A stretch of 64,000 nucleotides of DNA from Flavobacteriaceae bacterium MAR_2010_188 (GTDB lineage: Bacteria; Bacteroidota; Bacteroidia; Flavobacteriales; Flavobacteriaceae): the NCBI GenBank assembly GCA_900104375.1, contig LT629302.1, forward strand, positions 1,704,001 to 1,768,000, written 5' to 3'. The stretch's first letter is position 1. Each line of letters opens with the position of its first letter. Of the stretch, positions 41,072 to 50,460 are shown one piece after another. The notes under the pieces are model-generated. The model was given only the letters and a program-made list of their open reading frames with translations. It did not search any database and was not told the origin of the DNA. Both the position numbers and the translations under genes were made by a program.

Positions 41072-42448
41072 CTAGATTTCTCTATTGATATCCCAATTTT
41101 CTAAATGGTCTTTAACCGCCTTTACGAATTGTCCGCCCAAGGCACCATTCACGACACGATGATCGTAAGAATGAGAAAGGAACATTCTGTATCTTATACC
41201 TATAAAATCGCCAGCCGGAGTTTCTATAACTGCAGGTACTTTTCTAATGGCGCCCAAAGCCAAAATCCCTACTTGAGGTTGATTAATAATTGGCGTACCC
41301 ATGATACTTCCAAAAGTACCAACGTTAGTCACCGTATAGGTTCCACCTTGGATATCATCTGGTTTAAGTTGACCATTTCTGGCGCGATTCGCTAAATCAT
41401 TTACCTGTTTGGTCATACCCACCAAATTAAGCTGATCTGCATTTTTGATTACGGGTACAATTAAATTACCATCGGCAAGGGCCGCGGCCATCCCGATATT
41501 GATTGATTTCTTTTTAATGATTTTATCACCATCAATTGAAATGTTCATCATTGGGAATTCACGAAGCGCTTTTGCAACTGCTTCAAGAAAAATTGGGGTA
41601 AATGTTAGATTTTCACCTTCTCGTTTTGAGAATGAAGACTTAACCTTATTTCTCCAATTCCAGATGTTGGTTACATCTGCCTCGATAAAGCTTTGTACAT
41701 GGGCAGAAGTTTGTACCGATTCTACCATGTGATGCGCAATTAACTTGCCCATTCTGGTCATTTCGATGATTTCATCATCACCTCTGTTTTCTACCGTTGT
41801 AGGTTTTTGAACCGATTTTTGCGCCCCGTTCGGCGTAATGGCAGCTTTTTCTTTTACTGGCTGCTCTTTAATCGATTTAGAACTTTGTGAAGTACTTTCG
41901 GTTGACTGTTCTTTTCTATTTTTGAGGTAAGCAATCATATCATGCTTAGTGACTCTATCATCTTTTCCTGATCCTGGAATTTTATCTAATTCTTCTTGCG
42001 TTATTCCTTCTTCTTTGGCCATATTACGGACCAATGGAGAATAAAACCTATCTGTTGAAGAACTTACTGGTTTTCCAGTTTCTCGCGCTACTTCAAAGGA
42101 TTTTTCTACATCAGAAACCATTGCTGTTTCTGCCACCATCAATTCTTCCTCCTCCTCGGTTTCAACATTTTCCATCGACACATCCTCACTTGGAGCCACA
42201 ACTTTTCCTTCAGTCTCAATAATGGCAATGATTGCTCCCACTTGCACGACTTCATCTACATCGAAAAGTTTTTCGACCAAGATACCATCTACTTCACTGG
42301 GAACTTCACTGTCTACTTTGTCTGTAGCAATCTCTAAAATGGCTTCATCCATTTCTATTCTATCGCCTACCTCCTTTAACCATGAAGTAATAGTTGCCTC
42401 GGCAACGCTCTCCCCCATTTTAGGTAATTTTAGTTCAAATTTTGCCAT
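41072..42448 (-). CDS. 2-oxo acid dehydrogenase E2 (lipoyl acyltransferase)
   Basis: 458 residues. The N-terminal lipoyl domain has K44 as lipoylation site (EIATDKVDSEVPS). An acidic linker is followed by a peripheral-subunit-binding domain (about 135-175: SPLVRNMAKEEGITQEELDKIPGSG). The catalytic trimer domain starts near 228. The catalytic box reads SHSYDHRVVNGALGG, with asparagine where the usual HRxxDG has aspartate. It belongs to a branched-chain or 2-oxoglutarate-type dehydrogenase complex; E1 and E3 genes are not in the window. The E2 type (branched-chain versus oxoglutarate) is not resolved here. Confidence 0.93.
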   Translation of the reverse strand: MAKFELKLPKMGESVAEATITSWLKEVGDRIEMDEAILEIATDKVDSEVPSEVDGILVEKLFDVDEVVQVGAIIAIIETEGKVVAPSEDVSMENVETEEEEELMVAETAMVSDVEKSFEVARETGKPVSSSTDRFYSPLVRNMAKEEGITQEELDKIPGSGKDDRVTKHDMIAYLKNRKEQSTESTSQSSKSIKEQPVKEKAAITPNGAQKSVQKPTTVENRGDDEIIEMTRMGKLIAHHMVESVQTSAHVQSFIEADVTNIWNWRNKVKSSFSKREGENLTFTPIFLEAVAKALREFPMMNISIDGDKIIKKKSINIGMAAALADGNLIVPVIKNADQLNLVGMTKQVNDLANRARNGQLKPDDIQGGTYTVTNVGTFGSIMGTPIINQPQVGILALGAIRKVPAVIETPAGDFIGIRYRMFLSHSYDHRVVNGALGGQFVKAVKDHLENWDINREI

Positions 42449-42485
42449 ATCCTTAATTCAATGGTGGTTTAGTAGTTTGTGCATG

Positions 42486-42493
42486 CAAAATTA
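42486..42493 (-). promoter_or_regulatory. -7 box of the E2 gene
   Basis: TAATTTTG on the minus strand followed by CATGC, 37 bases before the ATG at 42448. Confidence 0.5.
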
Positions 42494-42530
42494 GTAAATA
42501 TTCAACTTAAACGTTATAGTTAATGCAATA

Positions 42531-43634
42531 TTAATCTTTTAGAAAAAGTATCTGACCTCGATCATTAGAATTATCACTTCCTATAATGAAATTAGACCGA
42601 GGCATATAAAATCTAAAGTTGGAATTCTTTAGACTCGCTCCTTTATTTATACATTTCAATATTGATTTAAACGGAATACTTTCAACATTAAAAATATAAG
42701 TAGAATCATTTGCCAATGACGAAATGGTTTCAAGTTGAGTCAATGGAACTTCAAGGTTTTCTTGAAGATTTTTTAGACGTAAATTAGAAACGAGTACCGC
42801 TGATTTAGTCTTTATTTTTTCCAAATCCTTGTGTTTCTTGAAAATTGGAACCAACCTAATCCCAAACCAAACTGCGATATCGTACACCACATTTTTCCGA
42901 AAATGCTTTTTGTAGAAAACCTGCATTGAACCGTAAAAATTCTTTAAATATTTCGAATCCTTAATTGTGCTTTCACCTTTAAAATGAATGACGGATTCTT
43001 CACCATAATAAATGTTCTTATAACCAGCGTTTAGAACCCGATAGCAAAGGTCTACATCCTCGGCATACATAAAGAAATCTTCATCAAAGCCTCCTACTTT
43101 CTCGTACAAAGATTTTTTCAACAACATAAACGCGCCAACCAAAATATCTACCTCAGCTATTGAATTTTCCTTGATGTGGTTGGCATAATATAAATCTGAA
43201 TTTCCTCTTAACTTCTGAAACGAAATTTTTGTGGTCGGGATATTACGTTTGCTTTCTGGTAGAAAATTGCCCGAGCCATCCATTAATCTACAGCCCAAAA
43301 TTCCCAGATTTTTAATAGAGTTTGAATACTTCAAAATATTCTTGAAACAGTCCTCGCCAACAACGGTATCCGGATTTAAGATACAGACCCACTCGCCCTT
43401 TGCAATCTTGGCTGCCTGATTGTTGGCTTTTGCAAATCCAAGGTTTTCTGAATTTTGGATTAAGATGATATCTGGGAATAATCGCTTTACCATTTCGCAA
43501 CTTCCGTCAGGGCTCGCATTATCAACTACTATGATTTCTGCATCTAAATCCTCTACGGATTTACTAACACTATGGAGGCAGAGCTCCAGAAAGTAGCGTA
43601 CATTGTAATTTAAGATGATGACGGATAGCTGCAA
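42531..43634 (-). CDS. Glycosyltransferase family 2 protein
   Basis: 367 residues. The GT-A fold is clear: LSVIILNYNVRYFLELCL, EIIVVDNASPDGSCEMV, ENLGFAKANNQAAKIAKGEWVCILNPDTVV (the DxD-like NPD), and MYAEDVDLCYRVLNAGYKNIYY with the ED-D catalytic base. It resembles rhamnosyl/galactosyl transferases of surface polysaccharide synthesis. An extra C-terminal stretch of about 100 residues has no motif that I recognise. It follows recR by six bases on the same strand, and no other polysaccharide gene is adjacent. Confidence 0.92.
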   Translation of the reverse strand: MQLSVIILNYNVRYFLELCLHSVSKSVEDLDAEIIVVDNASPDGSCEMVKRLFPDIILIQNSENLGFAKANNQAAKIAKGEWVCILNPDTVVGEDCFKNILKYSNSIKNLGILGCRLMDGSGNFLPESKRNIPTTKISFQKLRGNSDLYYANHIKENSIAEVDILVGAFMLLKKSLYEKVGGFDEDFFMYAEDVDLCYRVLNAGYKNIYYGEESVIHFKGESTIKDSKYLKNFYGSMQVFYKKHFRKNVVYDIAVWFGIRLVPIFKKHKDLEKIKTKSAVLVSNLRLKNLQENLEVPLTQLETISSLANDSTYIFNVESIPFKSILKCINKGASLKNSNFRFYMPRSNFIIGSDNSNDRGQILFLKD

Positions 43635-43640
43635 ACCGCG

Positions 43641-44258
43641 CTACTGCTTAAGTGAAGTCTCAAAAGGAATCCGGTTAAGGATACTCCTTCCCAAGGTTAT
43701 TTCGTCGGTATATTCTAATTCGTTGCCTACAGAAATTCCTCGGGCAATCGTAGAAGTAACGACACCATAATCTTGAATTTGTCTATAAATATAGAAATTA
43801 GTAGTATCGCCTTCCATGGTCGAACCTAACGCGAAAATTATTTCCTTTATTTCTCCTTCTTTTACTTTATTTACCAAAGACGTGATATTTAAATCATTTG
43901 GACCAATGCCGTCCATAGGAGAAATTTTACCTCCCAAGACATGATAAAGACCCTTAAAAGAGCTAGTATTTTCTATAGCCATAACATCTCGGATATCTTC
44001 TACTACGCAGATAATTTCCGGATTTCTCATTGGATTTGCACAAATTTCGCAAAGCCGATTATCGCTAATATTATGACAGCTTTCGCAAAAGTTTATTTCA
44101 GTTCTCATCACCTTTAGGGCGGTCGCCAAATCTAAACTTTGCTCTTTTGGTTCTCGTAATAGATGAAGAATAAGTCTTAACGCAGTCCTCTTACCTACTC
44201 CAGGTAAGCGGGACATTTCGTTAACGGCATTTTCTAGCAATTTTGAGGAGAATTCCAT
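43641..44258 (-). CDS. recR: Recombination protein RecR
   Basis: 205 residues, normal length. Helix-hairpin-helix [20 protein letters not shown] at 13-32, the zinc finger [16 protein letters not shown], then a TOPRIM domain with [14 protein letters not shown] and [19 protein letters not shown]. With RecF and RecO it loads RecA at single-strand gaps. First gene of the recR-glycosyltransferase pair. Confidence 0.96.
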   Translation of the reverse strand: MEFSSKLLENAVNEMSRLPGVGKRTALRLILHLLREPKEQSLDLATALKVMRTEINFCESCHNISDNRLCEICANPMRNPEIICVVEDIRDVMAIENTSSFKGLYHVLGGKISPMDGIGPNDLNITSLVNKVKEGEIKEIIFALGSTMEGDTTNFYIYRQIQDYGVVTSTIARGISVGNELEYTDEITLGRSILNRIPFETSLKQ

Positions 44259-44310
44259 GGCGACGAAATTACCAATAATTCTTTATTTCGGTTGCTTTCA
44301 AAAAACTTTT

Positions 44311-44341
44311 TTGAAGGCTTTCATTTGTAATTTGTACTTTG
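44311..44341 (+). promoter_or_regulatory. Promoter of the sodium symporter gene
   Basis: TTG at 44311-44313, 21 bases, then TACTTTG at 44335-44341, one base shorter than TAnnTTTG. The leader to the ATG at 44362 is about 15 bases. Confidence 0.5.
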
Positions 44342-44361
44342 GTTTTTTTAAAAATCCATAG

Positions 44362-45819
44362 ATGACCGCTCTTCAAATCCTTATTCTTATTGGTATTTAT
44401 TTCGCTATGTTGATGGTGATTTCATATTTCACCGGTAAGAATGATAGCAACACTGACTTCTTTAAGGCAGGGAAGCAATCTCCGTGGTATTTGGTAGCAT
44501 TCGGGATGGTTGGCGCATCACTTTCCGGCGTCACATTTATATCTGTTCCTGGTTGGGTAGACGGCTCACAGTTTAGCTATTTGCAGGTAGTATTTGGTTA
44601 TCTGGTAGGATATTTTATAGTTGCCTACGTTTTGATGCCAGTGTACTATGCACAAAACGTTACCTCTATTTACCAATATCTCGAAGAACGCTTTGGAACC
44701 GTAAGTCACAAGACAGGAGCTTTTTACTTCTTTGTGTCGCGAGTTTTAGGTTCTGCCTTTAGGTTGTTCCTTGTCGCAATAGTTCTACAACAGTTTGTGT
44801 TCGATGCTTGGAACGTCCCATTTGAAGTTACGGTAGTCATTTCAATTTTACTAATTTGGATTTACACAAATAAAGGGGGAATAAAAACCATTGTTTGGAC
44901 GGATACCCTGCAAACCTTCTTTATGATTACCGCGGTAATCCTTTCAATTTATTTTATAAACCGAGAGTTAGACTGGAGCTTTACTGAATTCTTGGCTTCG
45001 GATGAATTGAAGCAATACAATAAAACCTTTTTCTTCGATGACTTTTTGGATAGGAACCATTTTGTAAAATCATTTATAGGTGGAATGTTCATTACTATCT
45101 GTATGACAGGTCTAGACCAAGATATGATGCAAAAAAACTTAACCTGCAAAACCTTGAAGGATGCTCAGAAAAATATGGTTTGGTTCAGTTTGGTTTTAGC
45201 GGGAGTAACATTTTTATTTATGCTCTTGGGCGCGCTTTTGTTTATCTACGCTGAACGTCATAATATCGCCATACCATTGATGGATGGCGCTCCGAAAACA
45301 GATTTGTTATTCCCAGAGATTGCATTAAAAAGCGGACTTGGCGTAGTGCTCGCCGCCACCTTTATGCTTGGGCTTATCGCGGCGGCCTACAGCAGTGCCG
45401 ACAGTGCTCTCACTTCTTTAACAACTTCATTTTGTGTTGATTTTCTTGATGTAGAGAAAAAACCTGAAAAAGACCAAAAACGCATTAGAAAACAAGTGCA
45501 CATTGGGATGAGTTTTGTACTGGTCATAGTCATCATCATCTTTAAATATATCTTAAGCAGAAATATCATCGATAGTCTACTTACGGTCGCGGGTTATACC
45601 TATGGACCGCTCTTGGGATTATTTGCATTCGGAATCTTCACAAAATATAAGATTAAGGACAAATTAGTGTGGGTGGTCACAATTATTTCGGTAATACTTA
45701 CAGCGATTCTTGCCAATATTCCAGCGGAATACTTAGGCGGTTATGTTGTAGGATACGAACTATTGCCAATAAATGGGCTTTTGACCTTTCTGGGTTTAAT
45801 ATTGATTCGTAGAAAGTAG
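44362..45819 (+). CDS. Sodium:solute symporter (SSS family)
   Basis: 485 residues with about 13 membrane helices, fully formed for the SSS family. Diagnostic pieces are [27 protein letters not shown] at the unwound first core helix, [35 protein letters not shown] and [26 protein letters not shown] with the sodium-site serines. The solute is not predictable; sialate, proline, glucose and carboxylates are all carried by relatives. Its last 24 bases overlap the end of the convergent CoA-binding gene. Confidence 0.93.
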   Translation: MTALQILILIGIYFAMLMVISYFTGKNDSNTDFFKAGKQSPWYLVAFGMVGASLSGVTFISVPGWVDGSQFSYLQVVFGYLVGYFIVAYVLMPVYYAQNVTSIYQYLEERFGTVSHKTGAFYFFVSRVLGSAFRLFLVAIVLQQFVFDAWNVPFEVTVVISILLIWIYTNKGGIKTIVWTDTLQTFFMITAVILSIYFINRELDWSFTEFLASDELKQYNKTFFFDDFLDRNHFVKSFIGGMFITICMTGLDQDMMQKNLTCKTLKDAQKNMVWFSLVLAGVTFLFMLLGALLFIYAERHNIAIPLMDGAPKTDLLFPEIALKSGLGVVLAATFMLGLIAAAYSSADSALTSLTTSFCVDFLDVEKKPEKDQKRIRKQVHIGMSFVLVIVIIIFKYILSRNIIDSLLTVAGYTYGPLLGLFAFGIFTKYKIKDKLVWVVTIISVILTAILANIPAEYLGGYVVGYELLPINGLLTFLGLILIRRK

Positions 45820-46161
45820 AACCAAAGTACAAGCAACTTCAACTTCAATATTATGCTGCCTTAATATGTTATAAAGCTGCGGATTTTCTGTCCCTGGATT
45901 AAAAATAACGCGTCTGGGGCTTAATGCAACAAAGTGGTCATAATATTGTGTTTGTCTCGGTGGACTTAAGTACAACGTTATAGTATCTATATCTTCGTGT
46001 AATCTCAGTTCATCCTCGATGCCAACTCCTTCTACTAGGCCACTTCTTAATCCAAAGGCCCGAACATTTTTATTATAGCGAACCAATTTTTTTATCGCCA
46101 GATTAGAATATCTATCGGGTTTTATAGACGCTCCAAAGACTAAGGTTTTATCCTTTACCAT
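45796..46161 (-). CDS. CoA-binding domain protein (YccU-like)
   Basis: 121 residues forming one Rossmann-type CoA-binding domain: [24 protein letters not shown], then [31 protein letters not shown]. It resembles the stand-alone YccU/Hcp-type succinyl-CoA-synthetase-like domain. Function unknown beyond likely CoA or nucleotide binding. Its 3' end overlaps the symporter gene tail to tail by 24 bases, and it has a -7 box at 46205-46212. Confidence 0.88.
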   Translation of the reverse strand: MVKDKTLVFGASIKPDRYSNLAIKKLVRYNKNVRAFGLRSGLVEGVGIEDELRLHEDIDTITLYLSPPRQTQYYDHFVALSPRRVIFNPGTENPQLYNILRQHNIEVEVACTLVLLSTNQY

Positions 46162-46204
46162 ATGTTAAAATAATGTTAAGTAAATCATTTTGAGTAACGG
46201 ACAT

Positions 46205-46212
46205 CAAAGTTA
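46205..46212 (-). promoter_or_regulatory. -7 box of the CoA-binding gene
   Basis: TAACTTTG on the minus strand, an exact TAnnTTTG, 43 bases before the ATG at 46161. Confidence 0.5.
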
Positions 46213-46244
46213 GGCGTCTTCTAGATAACAACCAAAACAAATCA

Positions 46245-46264
46245 TCAATCAATCAATCAATCAA
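46245..46264 (+). repeat. Five-copy tetranucleotide TCAA repeat before the barrel-receptor gene
   Basis: Five perfect TCAA units, then AACCA and the ATG at 46270. A short simple-sequence repeat in the ribosome-landing region can change length by slippage and so alter expression. Confidence 0.85.
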
Positions 46265-46269
46265 AACCA

Positions 46270-48732
46270 ATGAGAACTTTATTACTCATGGTTGCCCTGT
46301 TGTTTTCAACTTTGGCAATCGCGAATGGTTCGGACCCCAGAACCGGCACCATCAAAGGACGTGTTATAGACGTCAATTTAAATCAACCTCTTCCTTATGT
46401 TAATATCGTTGTTAAAGATAAAAACAACGAAACACTTACTGGGGGCATCACCGACGAAGAAGGCAACTTCGAAATCGAAAAAATTCCTGAAGGAACCGTT
46501 CTAGTAAGTGTTCAATACATAGGATATAAAACTTTGTCAAAAAATGTAACTCTCGAAAGCGGAAATTTCAACATTAACCTCGGCGACATATTGCTTGAGG
46601 AAGATGTTTCAAACTTAGATGAAGTTACAGTAGTAGCTGAGATTTCTACCATTCAACAGAAAGTAGACAGAAAAGTCATTACAATCGGTAAGGACTTGGC
46701 CACTACCGGACCTACCGCTGCCGATATTATGCAAAACCTTCCTTCTGTAAGTGTGGACCAACAAACCGGCGACATTAGCTTAAGAGGAAACCAGAACGTT
46801 CGCGTTATGGTAGACGGTAAGCTTTCTAACATCCCGGCAGCCCAATTACTGAAACAGTTACCCAGTAGCTCTATAAAGCAGATTGAGCTTATCACTAATC
46901 CTTCTGCAAAGTATAATCCAGAAGGAATGAGCGGAATCATAAACATTATCCTTCATAAAAACATTAATGTTGGGTTTAACGGAAATATTGGCGTAGGACT
47001 CAGTTACGAGAAAGAACCGAAATTCAATAGTAATATAGATATGAATTACCGCAATAACAAGCTTAATTTCTACGGTAATTATGGCAATAATATATCACGA
47101 AATGTAAATGGAGGTTACATAGACAGGGTTGAGCAAAACACTCTTCAACTTATTGACGTTTTAGATGAAAATAAATCGCATCTCTTCAAATTTGGTATCG
47201 ACTATTATCTTGACGACAAGAATACACTTTCAGCTTTTACAAATCAGAATATCTACAACGGAGAAACCATTGGAAGAACCGATATTATTTATGACAATAA
47301 TCCATCTCAAAACTTAATACAACGTTTCTTAAATGAGGGAGACAACATTTCTTCTCAATACAATTTTGACTATAAAAGAGATTTTGCAAAAGAGGGGCAT
47401 AATATTGAATTAGAAGTAGACTATAATATGTTCGACAGTGATCAATTGACCAATAACCTATTATCTAATACATCATTTAGACCTAATTTCTTTGAGGACA
47501 ATCATACCGAGCGAAACCAAACCACCGTAAATCTTGATTACGTAAACCCGCTATCAGAAACCACAAAATTAGAACTGGGGCTGCAAGCATTATTGTTCGA
47601 TAATGCTATAAACTATGAGTCGGATGCGCGTAACAGAAATGAGGCAGGAAATTATATACCTACTAACACCTATTATACCTACGCTCGAGATATTTATTCA
47701 GTCTATGCAACTTATAGCAAGAAACTCGAAAAATGGTCTTATCAGTTTGGATTAAGAGCAGAAAATGTTAAGGTTGAAACTTTGGCAAACCAAACTGACC
47801 TTACGTCTGGAGATGAAACCAAGTTTCCGTTTGACAATGATTACTTTCAAGTTTATCCTTCGGCTTTTATTACCTATAACCCGTCAGAAAAAAATTCTTA
47901 TCAACTTAGTTATAGCCGAAGAGTTGATAGGCCTGGAATCGGTCAGGTAAACCCAATCCCAGATTGGAGTACACCCTTGATCACTCAATATGGAAACCAG
48001 TTTTTAGAGCCGCAATACACTAATTCCATAGAGGTTAATTATACACGTCAGTTGGAAAAAGGAAGTGTGACTGCGGGGGTATTTTATCGATTAATTCAAG
48101 ATGAAATTAGCCAAGCTCTGTTGGTGGACCGTACAGACCTAAATAGATTGCTTTTAACATTCGATAACTTTGATAATACCTCTGCCTATGGAGTTGAATT
48201 TTCATCCAATTATAAACCGACAAAATGGTGGAGTTTAAACGGAAGCTTTGATCTATACACCCAAACTCAAAAAAGTATTGGGGAAGTATTGACCGCTCCT
48301 TCAGATACTGCCACAGAAGATGATATTATTTTAAAATCGGTATCAGTCGATAATGTGGCTTGGAACTTTAGGGTCTTCAACAATTTTAAAGTTTCCGAAA
48401 GCCTCACCTTTTCTGCCTTTGGGTTTTATCGAGGCAAGAACAAAAGCATTCAATTTAATATTGAACCAATGTACTTTGTGAATGTGGGAATGCGATACAC
48501 CTTCTTACCAGACGACCGCATGACCTTCAGTTTAAATTATAATGACATTTTTGATACCATGAAATTTCAGGCTACCGGAATAAGACCATTCAAGCAAAAA
48601 GCTCAGTTTGAGTGGGAAAGCCAGACGGTTTTCGCTGGACTTACCTATCGTTTTGGAGGAGGAAAATTCAGTGCTAAGAAAAGAAAAAGAAGAGACGACA
48701 ACGAGAAGGACGATGGCGGAGGATTCTTCTAA
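46270..48732 (+). CDS. Outer-membrane beta-barrel receptor (TonB-dependent-receptor-like)
   Basis: 820 residues. A signal peptide ends near IANG. A CarboxypepD_reg-like domain follows (TIKGRVIDVNLNQPLPYVNIVVKDK, about 26-110). A plug domain has DIMQNLPSVSVDQQTGDISLRGN and VMVDGKLSNIPAAQLLKQLPSSSI...NPSAKYNPEGMSGIINIIL. The C-terminal barrel has many alternating strands and ends in a basic, glycine-rich tail (KRKRRDDNEKDDGGGFF). This is the outer-membrane beta-barrel family of Bacteroidota, related to TonB receptors but without a SusD partner gene next to it. The substrate is unknown. Confidence 0.92.
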   Translation: MRTLLLMVALLFSTLAIANGSDPRTGTIKGRVIDVNLNQPLPYVNIVVKDKNNETLTGGITDEEGNFEIEKIPEGTVLVSVQYIGYKTLSKNVTLESGNFNINLGDILLEEDVSNLDEVTVVAEISTIQQKVDRKVITIGKDLATTGPTAADIMQNLPSVSVDQQTGDISLRGNQNVRVMVDGKLSNIPAAQLLKQLPSSSIKQIELITNPSAKYNPEGMSGIINIILHKNINVGFNGNIGVGLSYEKEPKFNSNIDMNYRNNKLNFYGNYGNNISRNVNGGYIDRVEQNTLQLIDVLDENKSHLFKFGIDYYLDDKNTLSAFTNQNIYNGETIGRTDIIYDNNPSQNLIQRFLNEGDNISSQYNFDYKRDFAKEGHNIELEVDYNMFDSDQLTNNLLSNTSFRPNFFEDNHTERNQTTVNLDYVNPLSETTKLELGLQALLFDNAINYESDARNRNEAGNYIPTNTYYTYARDIYSVYATYSKKLEKWSYQFGLRAENVKVETLANQTDLTSGDETKFPFDNDYFQVYPSAFITYNPSEKNSYQLSYSRRVDRPGIGQVNPIPDWSTPLITQYGNQFLEPQYTNSIEVNYTRQLEKGSVTAGVFYRLIQDEISQALLVDRTDLNRLLLTFDNFDNTSAYGVEFSSNYKPTKWWSLNGSFDLYTQTQKSIGEVLTAPSDTATEDDIILKSVSVDNVAWNFRVFNNFKVSESLTFSAFGFYRGKNKSIQFNIEPMYFVNVGMRYTFLPDDRMTFSLNYNDIFDTMKFQATGIRPFKQKAQFEWESQTVFAGLTYRFGGGKFSAKKRKRRDDNEKDDGGGFF

Positions 48733-48799
48733 AAATAATTGCTCAGCGAACGGCCTAATATAGTTGATGGTTAGTGTTATAGTCGTTTTGTTGAGCTAG

Positions 48800-48830
48800 A
48801 AAACCCGAAACAAAATTGTTTCGGGTTTTT
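48800..48830 (+). terminator. Terminator of the barrel-receptor gene
   Basis: Stem AAAACCCGAAAC / GTTTCGGGTTTT with a 6-base AAAATT loop and a T tail. Confidence 0.92.
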
Positions 48831-48865
48831 ATTAACATTTACACAATAATTTGAAATTGACGCTG

Positions 48866-48889
48866 TTATTATAATGGTCATTATAATAA
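48866..48889. promoter_or_regulatory. 11-bp AT-rich dyad resembling a Fur/PerR operator
   Basis: TTATTATAATG-GT-CATTATAATAA is a perfect 11-bp inverted repeat with a 2-base centre. It contains TTATAATnnnnATTATAA, close to the PerR box TTATAATnATTATAA and to Fur boxes. It lies between two convergent genes, where no protein-gene promoter is needed, and upstream of the hairpin/terminator at 49032. Confidence 0.5.
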
Positions 48890-49063
48890 GTGTTAATTGA
48901 AAAACTTTAAAATGGCAAACTTTATGCAAGGGTCAAACTAGTATCCCATGTTTAGTTAATTTGAATTAGCCTTTACTTTAATTGAGCGATAATAGTTTGC
49001 TCCGGCCCGAAATGGAGTCGAGCATAATCAGAAAATCCGAGGTCCACGCTTCGGATTTTTTCT
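48890..49063 (+). ncRNA. Candidate small RNA 1 (structure-based guess)
   Basis: No gene is visible here. A possible short hairpin CTCC...GGAG at 49000-49017 precedes an intrinsic terminator: AAAATCCGA / TCGGATTTT with a 10-base loop and a T tail, 49032-49063. A terminator in a convergent intergenic gap, not next to any stop codon on that strand, needs a transcript to terminate. The 5' end is unknown and no clear -7 box was found. Confidence 0.3.
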
Positions 49064-49242
49064 TTTGTTAATTGTGAGTTAAAAACATATTTGGATGAAA
49101 TATAATCATGAAATATGCGTCTACTATAATAGTGATAAGTTTTTAAGTTAATCGACTATAAAAATTCACTGTTTTATAGTTTTTAGTGTTAGTTGAAAGT
49201 TGGTTAATAGCGGAAGACCCGAAACTTATGTTTCGGGTTTTT
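49064..49242 (+). ncRNA. Candidate small RNA 2 (structure-based guess)
   Basis: The stretch contains two small dyads, ACTAT-A-ATAGT at 49121-49131 and ACTATAAAA / TTTTATAGT at 49155-49180. It ends in the terminator ACCCGAAAC / GTTTCGGGT plus T run (49217-49242). The T run is on the plus strand, so the hairpin fits a plus transcript better than fabH. The terminator sequence is nearly the same as that at 48800-48830. Confidence 0.25.
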
Positions 49243-50251
49243 ACCATCTTATTATAACGCTTCCCCAAGTGAACCCGCTTCCAAAAGCTGCCAAAACCAC
49301 TAAATCACCCTCATTAATCTTGTCTTGCTCCCAAGCTTCCGTAAGCGCAATCGGGATTGATGCAGCGGTAGTGTTACCGTATTTCATAATATTATTGAAT
49401 ACCTGATCATCTCCCAATCCAAATTTCCTTTGAATGAATTGCGCAATCCTAAGATTGGCTTGATGAGGAATCAACATATTAATATCTTCTTTTGAGAGGT
49501 TATTTTTTTGTAGACCTTCCATAATTACTTCACTAAACCTAACCACGGCATTTTTAAAGACAAATTGGCCGTTCATATAAGGAAAGTAGCTTTCGTCCGT
49601 TGGGTCGTTCTCTGCAATTATGTCGGTAACCCAACGCGTCCCCATTCCTGGTGCTTTAACTATAAGTTCCTCGGCATGTTCTCCCTGAGAATGTAAATGG
49701 GTAGAAAGAATACCTTTTGATAAATCCTCTTCCCGGGCTAGAACTGCCGCTCCTGCCCCATCGCCGAAAATTACCGAAACACCTCGACCTCGTGTGGTTT
49801 TATCTAACCCATGAGAATGAAGTTCGCTACCAATAACTAAAATGTTCTTGTACATTCCAGTTTTAATGAATTGGTCGGCAACCGAAATTGCATAAACAAA
49901 ACCCGAGCATTGATTTCTAACATCTAAAGCGCCAACTGTTTTAATATCCAAATCTTTTTGAACCTGAACGCCAGGTCCAGGAAAATAGTAATCTGGACTG
50001 AGTGTTGCAAAAATTATAAAGTCTATTTCATCCTTGTCAATACCTGCTCTTTCAATTGCAATTTTAGCGGCTTTTACCCCCATAGTAGAAGTAGAATCAC
50101 CCGAACCTTCTTCTACCCATCGTCGTTCTTGTATACCTGTACGTTCTTGAATCCAATCGTCAGAGGTATCCATAAACTCTTGTAAATCTTTATTGGTAAC
50201 AACATTTTCCGGCACATAATGGCCTAAACCTAATATTTTAGAATTATACAT
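49241..50251 (-). CDS. fabH: Beta-ketoacyl-ACP synthase III
   Basis: 336 residues. The catalytic triad is visible: C115 in LDVRNQCSGFVYA, His in MLIPHQANLRI, and Asn in YGNTTAASIPI. SDDWIQERTGIQERRW near residue 30 and IFGDGAGAAVL in the middle are typical of FabH. It condenses acyl-CoA with malonyl-ACP to start fatty-acid synthesis; in Bacteroidota it often uses branched-chain primers. It is monocistronic and convergent with the barrel-receptor gene. Confidence 0.95.
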   Translation of the reverse strand: MYNSKILGLGHYVPENVVTNKDLQEFMDTSDDWIQERTGIQERRWVEEGSGDSTSTMGVKAAKIAIERAGIDKDEIDFIIFATLSPDYYFPGPGVQVQKDLDIKTVGALDVRNQCSGFVYAISVADQFIKTGMYKNILVIGSELHSHGLDKTTRGRGVSVIFGDGAGAAVLAREEDLSKGILSTHLHSQGEHAEELIVKAPGMGTRWVTDIIAENDPTDESYFPYMNGQFVFKNAVVRFSEVIMEGLQKNNLSKEDINMLIPHQANLRIAQFIQRKFGLGDDQVFNNIMKYGNTTAASIPIALTEAWEQDKINEGDLVVLAAFGSGFTWGSVIIRW

Positions 50252-50424
50252 ATTCTGGGAATTATAGCATGCAATGTAATTATTTGTAGAAGATTGAATT
50301 TGTTTATAAAAATCATTCGTTATGCACGCATAAGATGTTTTGATGGATTAGTTACAGCTTCGGTATCTAAAGAATTTGGAGCTAACGTATGGAAATGTCA
50401 ATTTAATTCTACCTCTAAATTTCC

Positions 50425-50432
50425 TATCTTTA
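50425..50432 (+). promoter_or_regulatory. Possible -7 box of the S9 peptidase gene
   Basis: TATCTTTA, identical to the boxes at 24940 and 57703 and one base off the consensus, 28 bases before the ATG. Confidence 0.4.
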
Positions 50433-50460
50433 AGAACTTTCATTAAAATAGCTTTAAATC

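Noticed and set aside
42222-42494. Plus-strand open frame opposite the lipoyl domain of E2
   Set aside because: Serine-rich antisense shadow of an acidic linker; no promoter.
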